This document shows positions 37,871-48,579 of a stretch of DNA of 64,000 bases, in pieces. Both the position numbers and the translations under genes were made by a program. A model generated the notes under the pieces. It was not told the DNA's origin and searched no databases. It saw nothing but the letters and a program-made list of their open reading frames with translations. Origin of the DNA: Mycolicibacterium poriferae (GTDB lineage: Bacteria; Actinomycetota; Actinomycetes; Mycobacteriales; Mycobacteriaceae); NCBI RefSeq assembly GCF_010728325.1, contig NZ_AP022570.1, forward strand, positions 4,278,001 through 4,342,000, given 5' to 3'. Within the stretch, counting starts at the first letter, position 1; the number at the start of each line of letters is the position of its first letter.

Positions 37871-38400
37871 GATGCGCTCTGCTCTTCGGCGTCGACCATG
37901 CAGCCCAGATGTGCACCCTGCCTGCGGGACACGTGGTAGTACACCAGCAGGTTGCGGCCGCAGCCGCTGCACGGCAACACCTCGGACAGTTCGACGGCCG
38001 CGGTGGTGACGGTGCGGCAGTGCACGCAGTGCACGGCGCGCACCCTTACGTCGGTTGAGGCGACGGTGATCTCGTCGTCGGCGACGCCGAGGGCGACGGC
38101 CGCGGCTCGCAACCGCAGGCAGGCGTCTGCGGGTCCGGCCATCATCAACCGCCACCCGACCCGGGCGTCGGCGAGCGCACCCACCAACGCGGCCCGGGCC
38201 CGCTCATCGTCGCCGACGGCGACCTCGTAGCTGCGCACCGCCGACTCGCGACCGATCTGCGCGGCCCAGCGGCGTGCCACCTCGCCCCCGGTGGGGCCGA
38301 ACGCGATGATCGTCCACCACCGGCCGGTGGTGTCGGCGCCCGGCATCGTGGGCGTGATCGCCCATTCGGGGACGCTCGTCAGCTCGAGGGCAGGGCTCAT
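37867..38400 (-). CDS. DmmA-like subunit of dimethylamine monooxygenase
   Basis: A 177-aa protein. The N-terminal half is a reductase-like alpha/beta domain (ARRWAAQIGRES, GWRLMMAGPADAC). The C-terminus is a Cys-rich ribbon: CVHC, CSGCG, then LLVYYHVSRRQGAHLG and a terminal acidic patch, the family hallmark of DmmA proteins. It probably bridges the reductase and the haem subunit. The ATG at 38400 has GAGAGG upstream. It is the first gene of the cluster; its promoter faces the four 23-bp repeats. Confidence 0.78.
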   Translation of the reverse strand: MSPALELTSVPEWAITPTMPGADTTGRWWTIIAFGPTGGEVARRWAAQIGRESAVRSYEVAVGDDERARAALVGALADARVGWRLMMAGPADACLRLRAAAVALGVADDEITVASTDVRVRAVHCVHCRTVTTAAVELSEVLPCSGCGRNLLVYYHVSRRQGAHLGCMVDAEEQSAS

Positions 38401-38495
38401 CGGCCACCTCTCGGGTATATCAGTGGTTGACAGAGTTGCCCTACAGGAAACCAGCATTGCGTTTCGTGGATGTGACTTGGCCGTCTCGTCCGTTT

Positions 38496-38587
38496 GACAT
38501 GTCCCCGTCGTGGGGGCTGACATGTCCCCGCCGTGCCGGCGGACATGTCACCGCCGTGCCGGCCGACATGTCACCGCCGTGCCGGCG
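38496..38587. repeat. Four 23-bp tandem repeats with a GACATGTC palindrome, probable operator array
   Basis: Four head-to-tail copies start at 38496, 38519, 38542 and 38565. Each begins with the 8-bp palindrome GACATGTC and continues CCGYCGTG plus six G/C bases. Copies 2-4 differ by one or two bases; copy 1 is the most divergent. The array fills the divergent promoter region between the amine cluster and the FAD monooxygenase, ending 25 bp before the latter's ATG. The 23-bp pitch is about two helical turns, so bound proteins would line up on one face. Confidence 0.85.
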
Positions 38588-38612
38588 GGACGGCGCCCGC
38601 TACTGTCGCGTC

Positions 38613-39782
38613 ATGCCCGTGCAGATCACCGTCATCGGGGCCGGCATCGCGGGGTTGGCCGCGGCGATCGCGTTGCACCGGTCGGGCCACGAGGTCACGG
38701 TCCTCGAGCAGCGCACCGACATCTCCTCCGGCGCCGGCATCTCGATCTGGCCGAACGCTTTGGCCGCGCTCGACGAATTCGGGCTCGGCGAGGCGGTGCG
38801 CGCGTCGGGCGGCCGGGTCACCGGCGGTGCGATCCGCTGGCGCGACGGCGCCTGGCTGCGCAGGCCGGACCCGCACCGCATCGTGAAGGCTCTCGGTGAG
38901 CCCTTGGTGGTGATCCGCCGGTCAGTCTTGACGGAGCTGCTGACCGCGGCGCTGCCCCACGGCGTCGTCCAGACCAGCGCGCGCGTCACCGGGATCCACT
39001 CATCCGGCGGCTCGGTCCGAGTTCACCTCGCCGACGGCGACAGTCGCGACACCGAGGCTGTGGTCGGCGCGGACGGCGTGCACTCCGTCGTGGCGCGCAC
39101 GCTCAACGGCCCGCTGACGAAGCGGTATGTGGGCTACACGGCGTGGCGCGGGGTCGCGGCCTTTCCCCTGGATCCAGCGATGGCCGGGGAGACCATGGGG
39201 CCCGGAACCGAAGTCGGCCACGTGCCGCTGGGTCCCGACCACACCTACTGGTTCGCCACCGAACGCACGCCCGAGGGGAGTCGGGCACCGGGCGGTGATC
39301 ATGCCTACCTGACCGCCACGTTGGCGTCGTGGGCTCAGCCCATCCCGCAGCTGGTCGCCGCGACAGATCCGGCCGATCTCCTGCGCAACGATCTCTACGA
39401 CCACACCCAACCCCGTCGTTGGGCACGCGGGCCCGTGGTGCTCGTCGGTGATGCCGCCCACCCGATGCGACCGCACCTGGGTCAGGGCGGCTGCCAGGGG
39501 CTGGAGGACGCGGCGATCCTGGCGCGTTTCCTGCAGCTGCGCCCGGATCCGACGGACGCGTTCGCGAAGTTCGCCACGTTCCGGCGACGCCGGGTGCGGC
39601 CGCTGGTCCGTGAGTCCGCGATGATCGGGCGGATCGTCAACCTTCGCCCGGCCGTGCTGTCCGGGGCGGCCAGTCGCGCCACCGGACTGATTCCCGAGAC
39701 GGTGGTGACCCGGCATCTGGCGTCGATCGCCGGGCGGTCGGCCTTCCGGCTGCCTACCGCCGGCGCGTTGCCTACGGGGTGA
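38613..39782 (+). CDS. FAD-dependent aromatic-ring-hydroxylase-type monooxygenase
   Basis: A 389-aa flavoprotein monooxygenase. The FAD-binding GxGxxG is GAGIAGLAAAIAL (residues 9-21), the DG motif is VVGADGVHS, and GDAAHPMRPHLGQGG is the second FAD-binding motif. It resembles UbiH/salicylate hydroxylase-type enzymes. It is divergent from the amine cluster, with the repeat array between them, so the two may be co-regulated. Substrate unknown. Convergent with the rpf gene, 12 bp between stops. Confidence 0.88.
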   Translation: MPVQITVIGAGIAGLAAAIALHRSGHEVTVLEQRTDISSGAGISIWPNALAALDEFGLGEAVRASGGRVTGGAIRWRDGAWLRRPDPHRIVKALGEPLVVIRRSVLTELLTAALPHGVVQTSARVTGIHSSGGSVRVHLADGDSRDTEAVVGADGVHSVVARTLNGPLTKRYVGYTAWRGVAAFPLDPAMAGETMGPGTEVGHVPLGPDHTYWFATERTPEGSRAPGGDHAYLTATLASWAQPIPQLVAATDPADLLRNDLYDHTQPRRWARGPVVLVGDAAHPMRPHLGQGGCQGLEDAAILARFLQLRPDPTDAFAKFATFRRRRVRPLVRESAMIGRIVNLRPAVLSGAASRATGLIPETVVTRHLASIAGRSAFRLPTAGALPTG

Positions 39783-39794
39783 GCCGCGAGCTTG

Positions 39795-40376
<582 letters not shown>

Positions 40377-40391
40377 TTATCCAGTTCTTCG

Positions 40392-40407
40392 GGTGACCAA
40401 CATCACC
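40392..40407. promoter_or_regulatory. CRP-like palindrome upstream of the first rpf gene
   Basis: GGTGA-CCAACA-TCACC matches the GTGA-N6-TCAC core of the mycobacterial CRP consensus (TGTGA-N6-TCACA). It lies about 90 bp upstream of the rpf ATG. A GATAAC at 40376-40381 on the minus strand is a candidate -10. CRP is known to control rpfA in M. tuberculosis. Confidence 0.55.
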
Positions 40408-40498
40408 TGTTACGCGAGAGTCAAAAGTTTTAATCGTTACTTAATTGGCGTAAGAGGCTTCTGAGAAGGAATGGGTCGAGCAGGCGCCCGAAACAGCG

Positions 40499-40532
40499 AA
40501 AAGCGGCGCCGACCGAAGTCGGCACCGCTTTT
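40499..40532 (-). terminator. Intrinsic terminator after rpfE
   Basis: AAAAGCGG and CCGCTTTT flank GCCGAC-CGAA-GTCGGC with a single mismatch, giving a 15-bp stem with a CGAA loop. Read on the minus strand it follows the rpfE stop by 17 bp and ends in a T run. The symmetric A/T ends allow it to act in both directions. Confidence 0.85.
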
Positions 40533-40549
40533 CCGCGCGCTGAGTGGCG

Positions 40550-41040
<491 letters not shown>

Positions 41041-41948
41041 CGCCGCGGGCCGATTGGCTCACGGCAGTCCCACACACACGCTGGTTCGTGGTTTTGGGTT
41101 ATTTGCTCCGTGCGAAGCTCTTAGGGACCGTACAAACCGTTCAGGACAAAGTCATATCGGTCGAGAAGATGTCGCGGGCAGATCACGGAATGATCACGAC
41201 CCCGCCGAATTCGCTTCACCGCAGGTCAAGCTGTACTTTCCCCGCGACGTCGGCCGACGACCCCAGATACCGGCAGGTGAGCCAAATCACCGGTGTTTTG
41301 TGACCTGAACCACCACAATGAGGTGCGAAAACGGGTTTAGCCGCACGAAAACGACCATAGGACAGCACAACCGGTGCGACATTACTCAGACCTGCTTACT
41401 TTGTTTCGCTGGGCGCATGGCTCGGGAGAATCGTCTGTCATGAGCAGGATCTGCTGCAGCACAAATTGTTTCGATACCGCGACGCCACCACGGTGGGATA
41501 GGTGCGCCTCCCGCCCGTGCGTACGCCCGGATTCTGTCTTCGGCTAAGGAATGTAAAGCACTGAGCAGCAACACTTTTACCGGCATCGCGCACTCACGCA
41601 CGCATACGGAGACGGCGCCCACTCTCGCGCCGCCGAACCGGCCCCGCGGGCCCTTGATCGCTCGACAAGTCTTCGAGCTGAGGCCTTGAACTGTGCGGGC
41701 CGCGGGAATCTGTTCAGCTCTGCGACGATCAGTAGTTCCCTGGTCTTTGACGGCCCCGAATCAGCTCTGCGGCAATATCATTCATAACGCGAGGAGCCAG
41801 CGCCACGCACCGCCCGCAGCCATGCTCCCGATCTGGCCCGCGCCTATCACAATCACACGCGAATCAATGACCACAGAATTGATCTTGAACAATCACGAAA
41901 AGATAAATACAAAGAGGGCGGAGAATTTGCTGGACCAGGTGAGGAGGC
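41041..41948. other. Gene-poor region between rpfE and mobA
   Basis: About 900 bp without a convincing gene. It holds a CRP-like site at 41276 and AT-richer stretches, notably around 41860-41925 (codons such as AAT, AAA, ATA and ACA, rare elsewhere in the window). One minus-strand reading frame, 41386-41586, could give a 66-aa basic protein, but it has no clear ribosome site or family. The AT-rich segment may be a decayed or foreign remnant. Confidence 0.4.
41276..41291. promoter_or_regulatory. CRP-like palindrome upstream of rpfE
   Basis: GGTGA-GCCAAA-TCACC is the same half-site pair and spacing as the site upstream of the neighbouring rpf gene. It lies about 390 bp before the rpfE start, beyond the structured leader, so a long leader transcript is implied if it is functional. 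Confidence 0.5.
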
Positions 41949-42554
41949 CTACACCAGGCGAGGCGGAGTCACCGCGTCGAGATCAGCCGAGGTGTTGACG
42001 TTCGCCAGCGCGGGCTGTTGGTCCGGCAGCACGATCCGCTGGGTATCCACGCCGCCCACGAGCGCGCGCATGCTGCGCTCGCCGGCCTCGGTCAATGCGG
42101 CGATCTGGCGGAACAGCGCCGTCCGGTAGATCCCGGCCAGGTAGTGGTCGCGACCGTCCCACGGCAGCACGACGTCGACACCCAACCTCTGCGCGGGTCC
42201 GGCCAGCGTGTCGATCAGCGCTGTCGTCATCGCCGGCATGTCCACCGCACACACGAATGCGTAGTCGAACCCCGCCTCGGCCGCCGCCGCCAGGCCGCGA
42301 CCAGTGGCCAGCAGCGGGCCCTTGCCCCACACCTCGTCCCGCAGGATCACCGCGGGCAGCTCCGGAAGCTGCTGACCGGCGGCGGCCACCACGAACACCG
42401 GCGCGCAGCGCTGGCCCACCACCGACACCGCGCGTTCCACGAGCGTCGTGGGGCCCGACGGGCCGTCAATGATCACGGTGGCCTTGTCCCGGCCCATCCG
42501 CCGGGACTCCCCTCCGGCCAGCACGACCGCGGCCAAGGGCAACGAGTTCGTCAC
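41949..42554 (-). CDS. mobA: Molybdenum cofactor guanylyltransferase MobA
   Basis: A 201-aa nucleotidyltransferase with the signature [13 protein letters not shown] near residues 12-24 and the metal-binding CAVDMPAM block. It attaches GMP to molybdopterin to make the guanine dinucleotide cofactor. It is immediately downstream of korB, as Rv2453c is of Rv2454c, with a 38-bp gap. GTG start. Confidence 0.93.
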   Translation of the reverse strand: MTNSLPLAAVVLAGGESRRMGRDKATVIIDGPSGPTTLVERAVSVVGQRCAPVFVVAAAGQQLPELPAVILRDEVWGKGPLLATGRGLAAAAEAGFDYAFVCAVDMPAMTTALIDTLAGPAQRLGVDVVLPWDGRDHYLAGIYRTALFRQIAALTEAGERSMRALVGGVDTQRIVLPDQQPALANVNTSADLDAVTPPRLV

Positions 42555-42592
42555 AGCAGCTGACGTTAGCGCACCCGAGTTCCCCGGCCGGG

Positions 42593-43708
42593 TCAGTCGA
42601 CGGTCCAGGTGTCCTTGCCGCGCAACAACGTCTGCAACGCTTCCATGTCGTGGGCTCGCGACTCCCGCGCAGTGACGAGCTGCTGGCGCGCGGCGTCGTC
42701 GTAGGTGGGCATGCTGACCTGGCGGAAGATGCCCATGACCATGTGGTCGAGGTTCTGCTCCGAGAGCCGGGACAGTGCGAACGCATAGGCCGGATCCTGC
42801 AGGTGCGCATCGTGGGTGACGATGTCGCCGGCGGACACGTCGGCGGTCTTGGCAACCTCCAGCCCGTAGCCCGACTTGACGACGCAGTACTCGCCGTCGG
42901 CACCGAACGTGATCGGTTCGCCGTGGCTGAGGTTGATCAACCGCTCCTCGGCCCCCTCCTTGCGCAGGGCATCGAACGAGCCGTCGTTGAAGATCGGGCA
43001 GTCCTGCATGATCTCGACCAGCGCGGCCCCGCGGTGGGCGGCTGCGGCCCGCAGCACCTCGGACAACCCTTTGCGGTCGGAGTCCAGCGCGCGGCCGACG
43101 AAGGTGGCCTCCGCGCCCAACGCCAGCGATACCGGGTTGAAGGGGTAGTCCAGGGACCCCATCGGCGTGGACTTGGTGATCTTGCCGACCTCGGACGTCG
43201 GCGAGTACTGGCCCTTGGTCAGCCCGTAGATCCGGTTGTTGAACAACAGGATCGTGATGTTGATGTTGCGCCGCAGGGCGTGGATGAGGTGGTTGCCGCC
43301 GATCGACAGCGCATCGCCGTCACCGGTGACCACCCACACCGACAGGTCCTCGCGGGCCAGCGCCAGGCCGGTGGCGATCGTCGGGGCCCGGCCGTGGATC
43401 GAGTGGAATCCGTAGGTCTCCAGGTAGTACGGGAACCGGCTCGAGCAGCCGATACCGCTGACGAACGCGATGTTCTCGCGGCGCAAGCCCAGCTCGGGCA
43501 GGAAGTTGCGGATGGTGTTGAGGATGACGTAGTCACCGCAGCCTGGGCACCAGCGCACCTCCTGGTCGCTGGTGAAGTCCTTGGCCTTCTGCGGCTGGTC
43601 GGTGGTCGGGACCAGCCCGGTCTTGGTCAGCCCACCGGGGGTCAACCCCAGATCGCTACCTACGAGCTGTGCCGATCCGCGATCCGCTTCGCTTCTCGCT
43701 GTCGTCAT
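42593..43708 (-). CDS. korB: 2-Oxoglutarate:ferredoxin oxidoreductase beta subunit KorB
   Basis: A 371-aa thiamine-diphosphate subunit. CPGCGDYV near residue 55 carries cluster Cys, and [17 protein letters not shown] plus a later NN pair make the TPP site. With KorA it converts 2-oxoglutarate and CoA to succinyl-CoA with reduced ferredoxin, giving mycobacteria a CO2- and redox-flexible alternative to the dehydrogenase complex. ATGA overlap with korA. Confidence 0.95.
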   Translation of the reverse strand: MTTARSEADRGSAQLVGSDLGLTPGGLTKTGLVPTTDQPQKAKDFTSDQEVRWCPGCGDYVILNTIRNFLPELGLRRENIAFVSGIGCSSRFPYYLETYGFHSIHGRAPTIATGLALAREDLSVWVVTGDGDALSIGGNHLIHALRRNINITILLFNNRIYGLTKGQYSPTSEVGKITKSTPMGSLDYPFNPVSLALGAEATFVGRALDSDRKGLSEVLRAAAAHRGAALVEIMQDCPIFNDGSFDALRKEGAEERLINLSHGEPITFGADGEYCVVKSGYGLEVAKTADVSAGDIVTHDAHLQDPAYAFALSRLSEQNLDHMVMGIFRQVSMPTYDDAARQQLVTARESRAHDMEALQTLLRGKDTWTVD

Positions 43709-45675
43709 GAGTTCGCTCCCACTGCGCCGTCAACGGTAGCCGCCGCCAACCGCGCGAACTTGGTCTTCTCGAGTTCCTTGTCGCCCAGCGTCCCATCCAG
43801 AGCTGAGTCGATGATGCCTTCTACTTCGTCGGCCAGGAACGCCATGCCCTCGACCTTGGTCACCGACTGGATGTCGATCAGGTACTTGCCGCGCAACAAC
43901 AGTGCCAGTTGGCCCAGGTTCATCTCGGGGACCACCACGTGCGAGTAGCGTCCGAGCACCTCTCCGAGGTTCGCCGGGAACGGGTTCAGGTTGCGCAGCT
44001 GGGCGTGCGCCACCTTGATGCCCTTGCGCCGGGCGCGGCGACACGCCTCACCGATGGGGCCGTAGCTGCTACCCCAGCCGAGCAGCAGCAACTCAGCGTC
44101 GCCACTGGGGTCGTCGACCTCGAGGTCGGGGACCTCGATACCGGCGACCTTGGCGTGCCGCAGGCGGACCATCAGATCGTGGTTCTTCGGCTCGTAGGAG
44201 ATGTTGCCCGAGCCGTTGGCCGATTCGAGCCCGCCGATGCGGTGCTCCAGACCGGGCGTGCCGGGGATGGCGAACTGCCGGGCCAGCGTCTCGGGGTCGC
44301 GGGCGTACGGCTGGAACGGCTCGCCCTCCTTGGCGAAGGTGTGCTCGATCGGCGCGAAACTGCTGACATCGGGGATGCGCCATGGCTCCGAACCGTTGGC
44401 GATCGCTCCGTCCGACAGGATCATCACCGGTGTGTGATAGGTGATCGCGATGCGGGCGGCCTCGATGGCGGTCTCGAAGCAGTCCGACGGCGATTTCGGG
44501 GCCAGCACCGCGACCGGGGATTCACCGTTGCGGCCGAACATGGCCTGCAGCAGATCGGCCTGTTCGGTCTTGGTCGGCAGACCCGTGGACGGGCCGCCGC
44601 GCTGTACGTCGATGACGATCAGCGGAAGTTCGGTCATCACGGCCAGCCCGATCGCCTCCGACTTCAGCGAGACGCCCGGACCCGAGGTGCTGGTGATGCC
44701 GAGTGCGCCGCCGTAGGACGCGCCGATCGCCGCACCGATGCCGGCGATCTCGTCCTCGGCCTGGAACGTCATCACGTTGAAGTTCTTGTGCTTGGACAGC
44801 TCGTGCAGGATGTCCGAGGCGGGGGTGATCGGATAGGTGCCCAGGATCACCTGTACGTCGCCCAACAGGCCCGCGGTGACCAGTCCGTAGGCCAGGGCGG
44901 TGTTGCCGGAGATCTGGCGGTACTCGCCGGTCTGGAGCTTCGCCGGGGCCACCTCGTAGGTGGTGCCGAAGGCCTCGGTCGTCTCGCCGTAGTTCCAGCC
45001 CGCCTTCAGCGCCAGCACGTTGGCCTCGGCGATCTCGGGCTTGCGGGAGAACTTCTCGCGGATGAACGACTCGCTGTGCTCGAGTTCGCGGCCGTACATC
45101 CACGACAGCAGCCCGAGGGCGAACATGTTCTTGGCGCGCTGGCCGTCTTTCTTCGTCGCCCCGATCGATTCGACCGCACCGAGGGTCAGCGTCGTCATGG
45201 CGACCGCCTGCACGACATAGTCGGAGAGTTCGTCGGTCTCGAGGGGATTGGCCTCGTAGCCGACCTTGGCGAGGTTGCGCTTGGTGAATTCGTCGGAGTT
45301 GGCGATGATCAGACCGCCGCGGGGCAGATCCGAGACGTTGGCCTTGAGCGCGGCAGGGTTCATCGCGACCAGGACGTCGGGCCGGTCACCGGCGGTGAGG
45401 ATGTCGTAGTCGGCGATCTGGATCTGGAACGAGGAGACGCCGGGCAACGTGCCCTGGGGAGCACGGATCTCGGCGGGATAGTTGGGCTGGGTGGCAAGGT
45501 CGTTGCCGAACAGCGCGGCCTCGGAGGTGAACCGGTCACCGGTGAGCTGCATGCCGTCGCCGGAGTCGCCCGCGAAGCGGATGACGACCTTCTCGAGCTT
45601 CTGCCGAGGCGCCCGAGCGCTACCGCCGCCTCCGTTGCCGGTCGAGTTCTCAGCTGTGTTGTGGTTGTCTGCCAC
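43705..45675 (-). CDS. korA: 2-Oxoglutarate:ferredoxin oxidoreductase alpha subunit KorA
   Basis: A 656-aa fusion. The N-terminal gamma domain (VIRFAGDSGDGMQLTGD) and the alpha domain (TYPITPASDILHEL, QAEDEIAGIGAAIGASY) are joined in one chain, as in Rv2455c. Its first ~25 residues are low-complexity Asn/Gly. The GTG at 45675 has GGAAGG upstream. Works with KorB, whose start overlaps its stop. Confidence 0.95.
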   Translation of the reverse strand: MADNHNTAENSTGNGGGGSARAPRQKLEKVVIRFAGDSGDGMQLTGDRFTSEAALFGNDLATQPNYPAEIRAPQGTLPGVSSFQIQIADYDILTAGDRPDVLVAMNPAALKANVSDLPRGGLIIANSDEFTKRNLAKVGYEANPLETDELSDYVVQAVAMTTLTLGAVESIGATKKDGQRAKNMFALGLLSWMYGRELEHSESFIREKFSRKPEIAEANVLALKAGWNYGETTEAFGTTYEVAPAKLQTGEYRQISGNTALAYGLVTAGLLGDVQVILGTYPITPASDILHELSKHKNFNVMTFQAEDEIAGIGAAIGASYGGALGITSTSGPGVSLKSEAIGLAVMTELPLIVIDVQRGGPSTGLPTKTEQADLLQAMFGRNGESPVAVLAPKSPSDCFETAIEAARIAITYHTPVMILSDGAIANGSEPWRIPDVSSFAPIEHTFAKEGEPFQPYARDPETLARQFAIPGTPGLEHRIGGLESANGSGNISYEPKNHDLMVRLRHAKVAGIEVPDLEVDDPSGDAELLLLGWGSSYGPIGEACRRARRKGIKVAHAQLRNLNPFPANLGEVLGRYSHVVVPEMNLGQLALLLRGKYLIDIQSVTKVEGMAFLADEVEGIIDSALDGTLGDKELEKTKFARLAAATVDGAVGANS

Positions 45676-46306
45676 TCGCCTACCTTCCGTGCTCTCCCGG
45701 CCCTCGAGCCTGGACTGTCGGCCAAGACACACCGAGTCGCAGTCGATGCGACGCGCCGTCAGCGGTCTTCGCGCAAAGATTTGGTGTCACTGCCAGTACC
45801 GATTATTGCATCTTTCTTAGGCAGCCCTATAGCAGGCGCGGGGGTGACGCGCAGGTGTCTGCCAACCGAACGCACTGTTCAACGCGCCGAAGCGCGGCAC
45901 AATGAGACAGAAGTGTGGTTTTCGTCACGTTTCCAGCCCGTGCCGGGAGGCCTCCGATTCTTATTTTTGGTTACCGATCAGTAGCGGCCGACGAGCAGCG
46001 GCTCCGCCCTGCGTCGAGCCACCACTCCGTCATGGGCCGCTTCAGCCAGGCGTTCAACGCCGACGGTCTTCGTCGATATCGTTCAGGGGCCTGATTCAGG
46101 CAGGCGGTGGCCGAAGACGGTCGCCATGACCGGAGTCGCCGCAGCCGCCGCCGAGTCGCTCCGTAGGGGCACACCGGTCCGTACCGAGGAGGTCATGTCG
46201 TGACCCGCGATAGCGCACCGAGCGACTGTGGGCTCCGGGACCGGGGACACCACCCCGCGGGGCGGGCACTCTCCGCAATGCGCGGCGTCTTCGGCTCGGT
46301 GACGGT
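45676..46306. other. Intergenic region, korA / Gfo-Idh divergent promoters
   Basis: About 630 bp with no supportable gene. A dyad GAAC-GCACT-GTTC is at 45867-45879. Near the right end a near-perfect ribosome site GAGGAGG (46186-46192) sits 7 bases before a GTG at 46200, but that frame is not the frame of the following oxidoreductase. Short open frames here look random. Confidence 0.4.
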
Positions 46307-47263
46307 GTGGGGATCGGGATCCTCGGCGCCTCCCGCATCGCCGAATCGGCGATCGTCGGACCCGCCCGGGAGCTGGGCTACCGCTTGGTTGCGGTCGCCG
46401 CACGAGATCCGCTGCGCGCCAGAGCCTTCGCTGACAACTACGGTGTCGAGCGGGTGCTCGGCTCGTATCAGGAGGTGGTGAGCGACCCCGAGGTCGACAT
46501 GATCTACAACCCGCTGGCCAATTCACTGCACGCGCCGTGGAACCTGGCCGCGATTGCGGCCGGAAAGCCGGTGCTCACCGAGAAGCCGTTCGCGCGCAAC
46601 CAGGCTGAGGCGCAGCGCGTCGCCGACGCTGCCGCCGCAGCCGCGGTGACGGTCATGGAAGGCTTCCACTACCTGTTCCACCCGGCCGCCCGGCGACCCC
46701 TGGAACTCGCCGAGGAGGGCACACTCGGGGAACTCCAGCGGGTGGAGGTCAGCATGGGGGTGCCCGAGCCGGCAGCCGAGGACCCGCGGTGGTCGCTGGA
46801 GATGGCCGGCGGGGCGTTGATGGACCTGGGGTGTTACGGCATGCACCTCATGCGCCGCTTTGGTGCCCCGTCGGTGACCAGAGCCACTGCGGTGCAGCGC
46901 AGTCCCGGCGTGGACGAGCGGTTCGACGTCGAGGTGGCGTTCCCGTCCGGAGCCACCGGACTGTCGACGAACTCGATGGTCGACGACCGGTTTTCGTTCA
47001 CGCTGCGGGTGACCGGAAGCCGGGGCGACGCGCTGGTGCACAACTTCATCAACCCCCGCGACGACGACCGCGTCACCGTCCGGACCTCGGAGGGCAGCAC
47101 GGTCGAGCATTGCGGAACTCGGGCCTCCTACACCTATCAACTGGAGGCCTTCGCCGCCCACGTGCAACACGGGACGCCGCTGCCGTTGAGCCCGACCGAT
47201 GCGGTGGCCAACATGGCCCTCGTGGACGAGGCGTACCGAGCGGCGGGGATGAGCCCGCGCTAA
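46307..47263 (+). CDS. Gfo/Idh/MocA family oxidoreductase
   Basis: A 318-aa NAD(P)-dependent oxidoreductase. The Rossmann motif [11 protein letters not shown] opens the protein, followed by the family's EKPFARN block (Lys near residue 88) and [12 protein letters not shown] of the C-terminal domain. The substrate is probably a sugar, polyol or related hydroxyl compound. The start at GTG 46307 gives a very short lead to the Rossmann strand and has a weak ribosome site, while a strong site 115 bp upstream reads another frame; the true N-terminus is uncertain. It overlaps the convergent LuxR gene by 4 bp. Confidence 0.82.
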   Translation: MGIGILGASRIAESAIVGPARELGYRLVAVAARDPLRARAFADNYGVERVLGSYQEVVSDPEVDMIYNPLANSLHAPWNLAAIAAGKPVLTEKPFARNQAEAQRVADAAAAAAVTVMEGFHYLFHPAARRPLELAEEGTLGELQRVEVSMGVPEPAAEDPRWSLEMAGGALMDLGCYGMHLMRRFGAPSVTRATAVQRSPGVDERFDVEVAFPSGATGLSTNSMVDDRFSFTLRVTGSRGDALVHNFINPRDDDRVTVRTSEGSTVEHCGTRASYTYQLEAFAAHVQHGTPLPLSPTDAVANMALVDEAYRAAGMSPR

Positions 47264-48504
47264 CCCTGCTGGCCGATCGCCAACCGGACGTAGGCCGACG
47301 CGGCCTCAGCGCGGTTGGTGGCGCGCAGCTTTCGCAGCACCCGCTTGACGTGTGACTTCACGGTGCCGGCGGAGATGACCAGCTCGTCGGCGATCTGCTG
47401 GTTGGTGCGTCCCGCGGCCATCAACCGCAGCACCTCCACCTCACGGCGCGTCAGCATCGACAACACCCGGGTTTGGATGTCGGCCAGTGACTGGGCCGCT
47501 GGACTGCGTTCGACCGGTTCGATCTTGCGCAGATCGAGGTCGGCGTCCTGCAAGGCGCGGACGGCCTCGTCGGCCGACGCCAGGGCCCTGCGCACCTCGG
47601 CGTGCTGGCGACGCATCCGTTCCAGCAGGACCGTCCGCTCGTAGGCGTATCCGAACCCTTCGGCGAACGCCCACACGGTGTCACGGTCGATTTCGTCGAC
47701 CGTGCGTCCGGAGTAGAGACGATCGGCGTGCAGGAACCCGATCACCTTGCCGGTCGGCATGATCGGCGCCGCGACATAGGAGTGGGTCAGCGAGAAGTCG
47801 ATGATGGGCCGGTTCACCCGGGGATCGTTGCGGGCATCGGTCACCAAGGCCGGCGCGTGCCGCCGGATCATCTGGGTTTCGAGCAGCATGTGATCCAGCG
47901 GCGGGGCGACCGCCTGAGCGAAGGCCACCATCTTCTCAGCGCCTTCTCTGTCGTCGCCGAAATAAGCGGACTCCATCACCATGGTGCCGTCGTGCACGCG
48001 GAACAGCACGGCCCGGTCGAACCCGCAGGATTCGACCATTTCCCGCGGCGCGCGGTCGACGATGGTGGCCACGTCGTCGACGTAGCGCAGCTTGCTGAGC
48101 CCCTCCTGCACCTGCAGCAGCGCGAACGTGCGCCGCCGCGCACCGTCCTCGATCAGCTCCCGCTCCAGCGCGGTGAGATCCAGCACCGCATCCAGCGCGG
48201 CCAACGCGCCGACGTCCCCGGTCCTTTCCAGCGCGGCGCGCAGCACCGTCGCCTTCGCCTCGACCGCCTCGGTGACGACCCCGACGGGATCGTCGGTCGG
48301 GTCGATGTCGCAGCCGTCGAAGGCCTCCCGGTAGCGGCGCTCGGCGGCGGACTCCCGGGCCGGGCGGGACGCCCACCCGGGATGGTCACCATCACGAAGC
48401 GCGGTGACCGGGGGCGTCTCGGATACGTCACGCGCAACTGTCACGACCTCGACTGTCCTCCCGTCACCGGCGATTCGCGGGCGGATTGTCGGATCCAACC
48501 GCAA
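47260..48504 (-). CDS. GAF-LuxR family transcriptional regulator
   Basis: Up to 414 aa. A GAF sensor domain spans about residues 140-280 ([37 protein letters not shown]). A LuxR helix-turn-helix is at the C-terminus ([36 protein letters not shown]). It has no receiver domain, so it is a direct ligand sensor rather than a phosphorelay output. Several starts are possible (TTG 48504, TTG 48498 with GAGGTG 8 bases upstream, GTG 48444). It is divergent from the P450 operon and is its likely regulator. Confidence 0.87.
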   Translation of the reverse strand: MRLDPTIRPRIAGDGRTVEVVTVARDVSETPPVTALRDGDHPGWASRPARESAAERRYREAFDGCDIDPTDDPVGVVTEAVEAKATVLRAALERTGDVGALAALDAVLDLTALERELIEDGARRRTFALLQVQEGLSKLRYVDDVATIVDRAPREMVESCGFDRAVLFRVHDGTMVMESAYFGDDREGAEKMVAFAQAVAPPLDHMLLETQMIRRHAPALVTDARNDPRVNRPIIDFSLTHSYVAAPIMPTGKVIGFLHADRLYSGRTVDEIDRDTVWAFAEGFGYAYERTVLLERMRRQHAEVRRALASADEAVRALQDADLDLRKIEPVERSPAAQSLADIQTRVLSMLTRREVEVLRLMAAGRTNQQIADELVISAGTVKSHVKRVLRKLRATNRAEAASAYVRLAIGQQG

Positions 48505-48531
48505 TTCACCTCATCCGGGAGTACGACTGCT

Positions 48532-48543
48532 CCCCTACGGGGG
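48532..48543. promoter_or_regulatory. CCCC-TAC-GGGG inverted repeat in the P450 promoter region
   Basis: CCCC-TAC-GGGGG lies midway between the divergent LuxR and P450 genes, 37 bp before the P450 ATG. Similar C-run/G-run dyads occur at the mce and LLM promoters. A regulator site is inferred. Confidence 0.4.
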
Positions 48544-48579
48544 ATCGATTTGCCGGACCGGCTGCTCGACGCTGGAGAC

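Noticed and set aside
38496..38587. Short CRISPR array
   Set aside because: The four units are directly adjacent with no unique spacers, and there are no cas genes in the window.
41386..41622. Small minus-strand gene of 66-78 aa
   Set aside because: No ribosome site, no recognisable family and poor codon pattern; left as part of the gene-poor region.
45867..45879. GAAC-GCACT-GTTC as an SOS (LexA) box
   Set aside because: The spacer is 5 rather than 4 bases and the flanking TCG/CGA are not conserved; the neighbouring genes are not DNA-repair genes.
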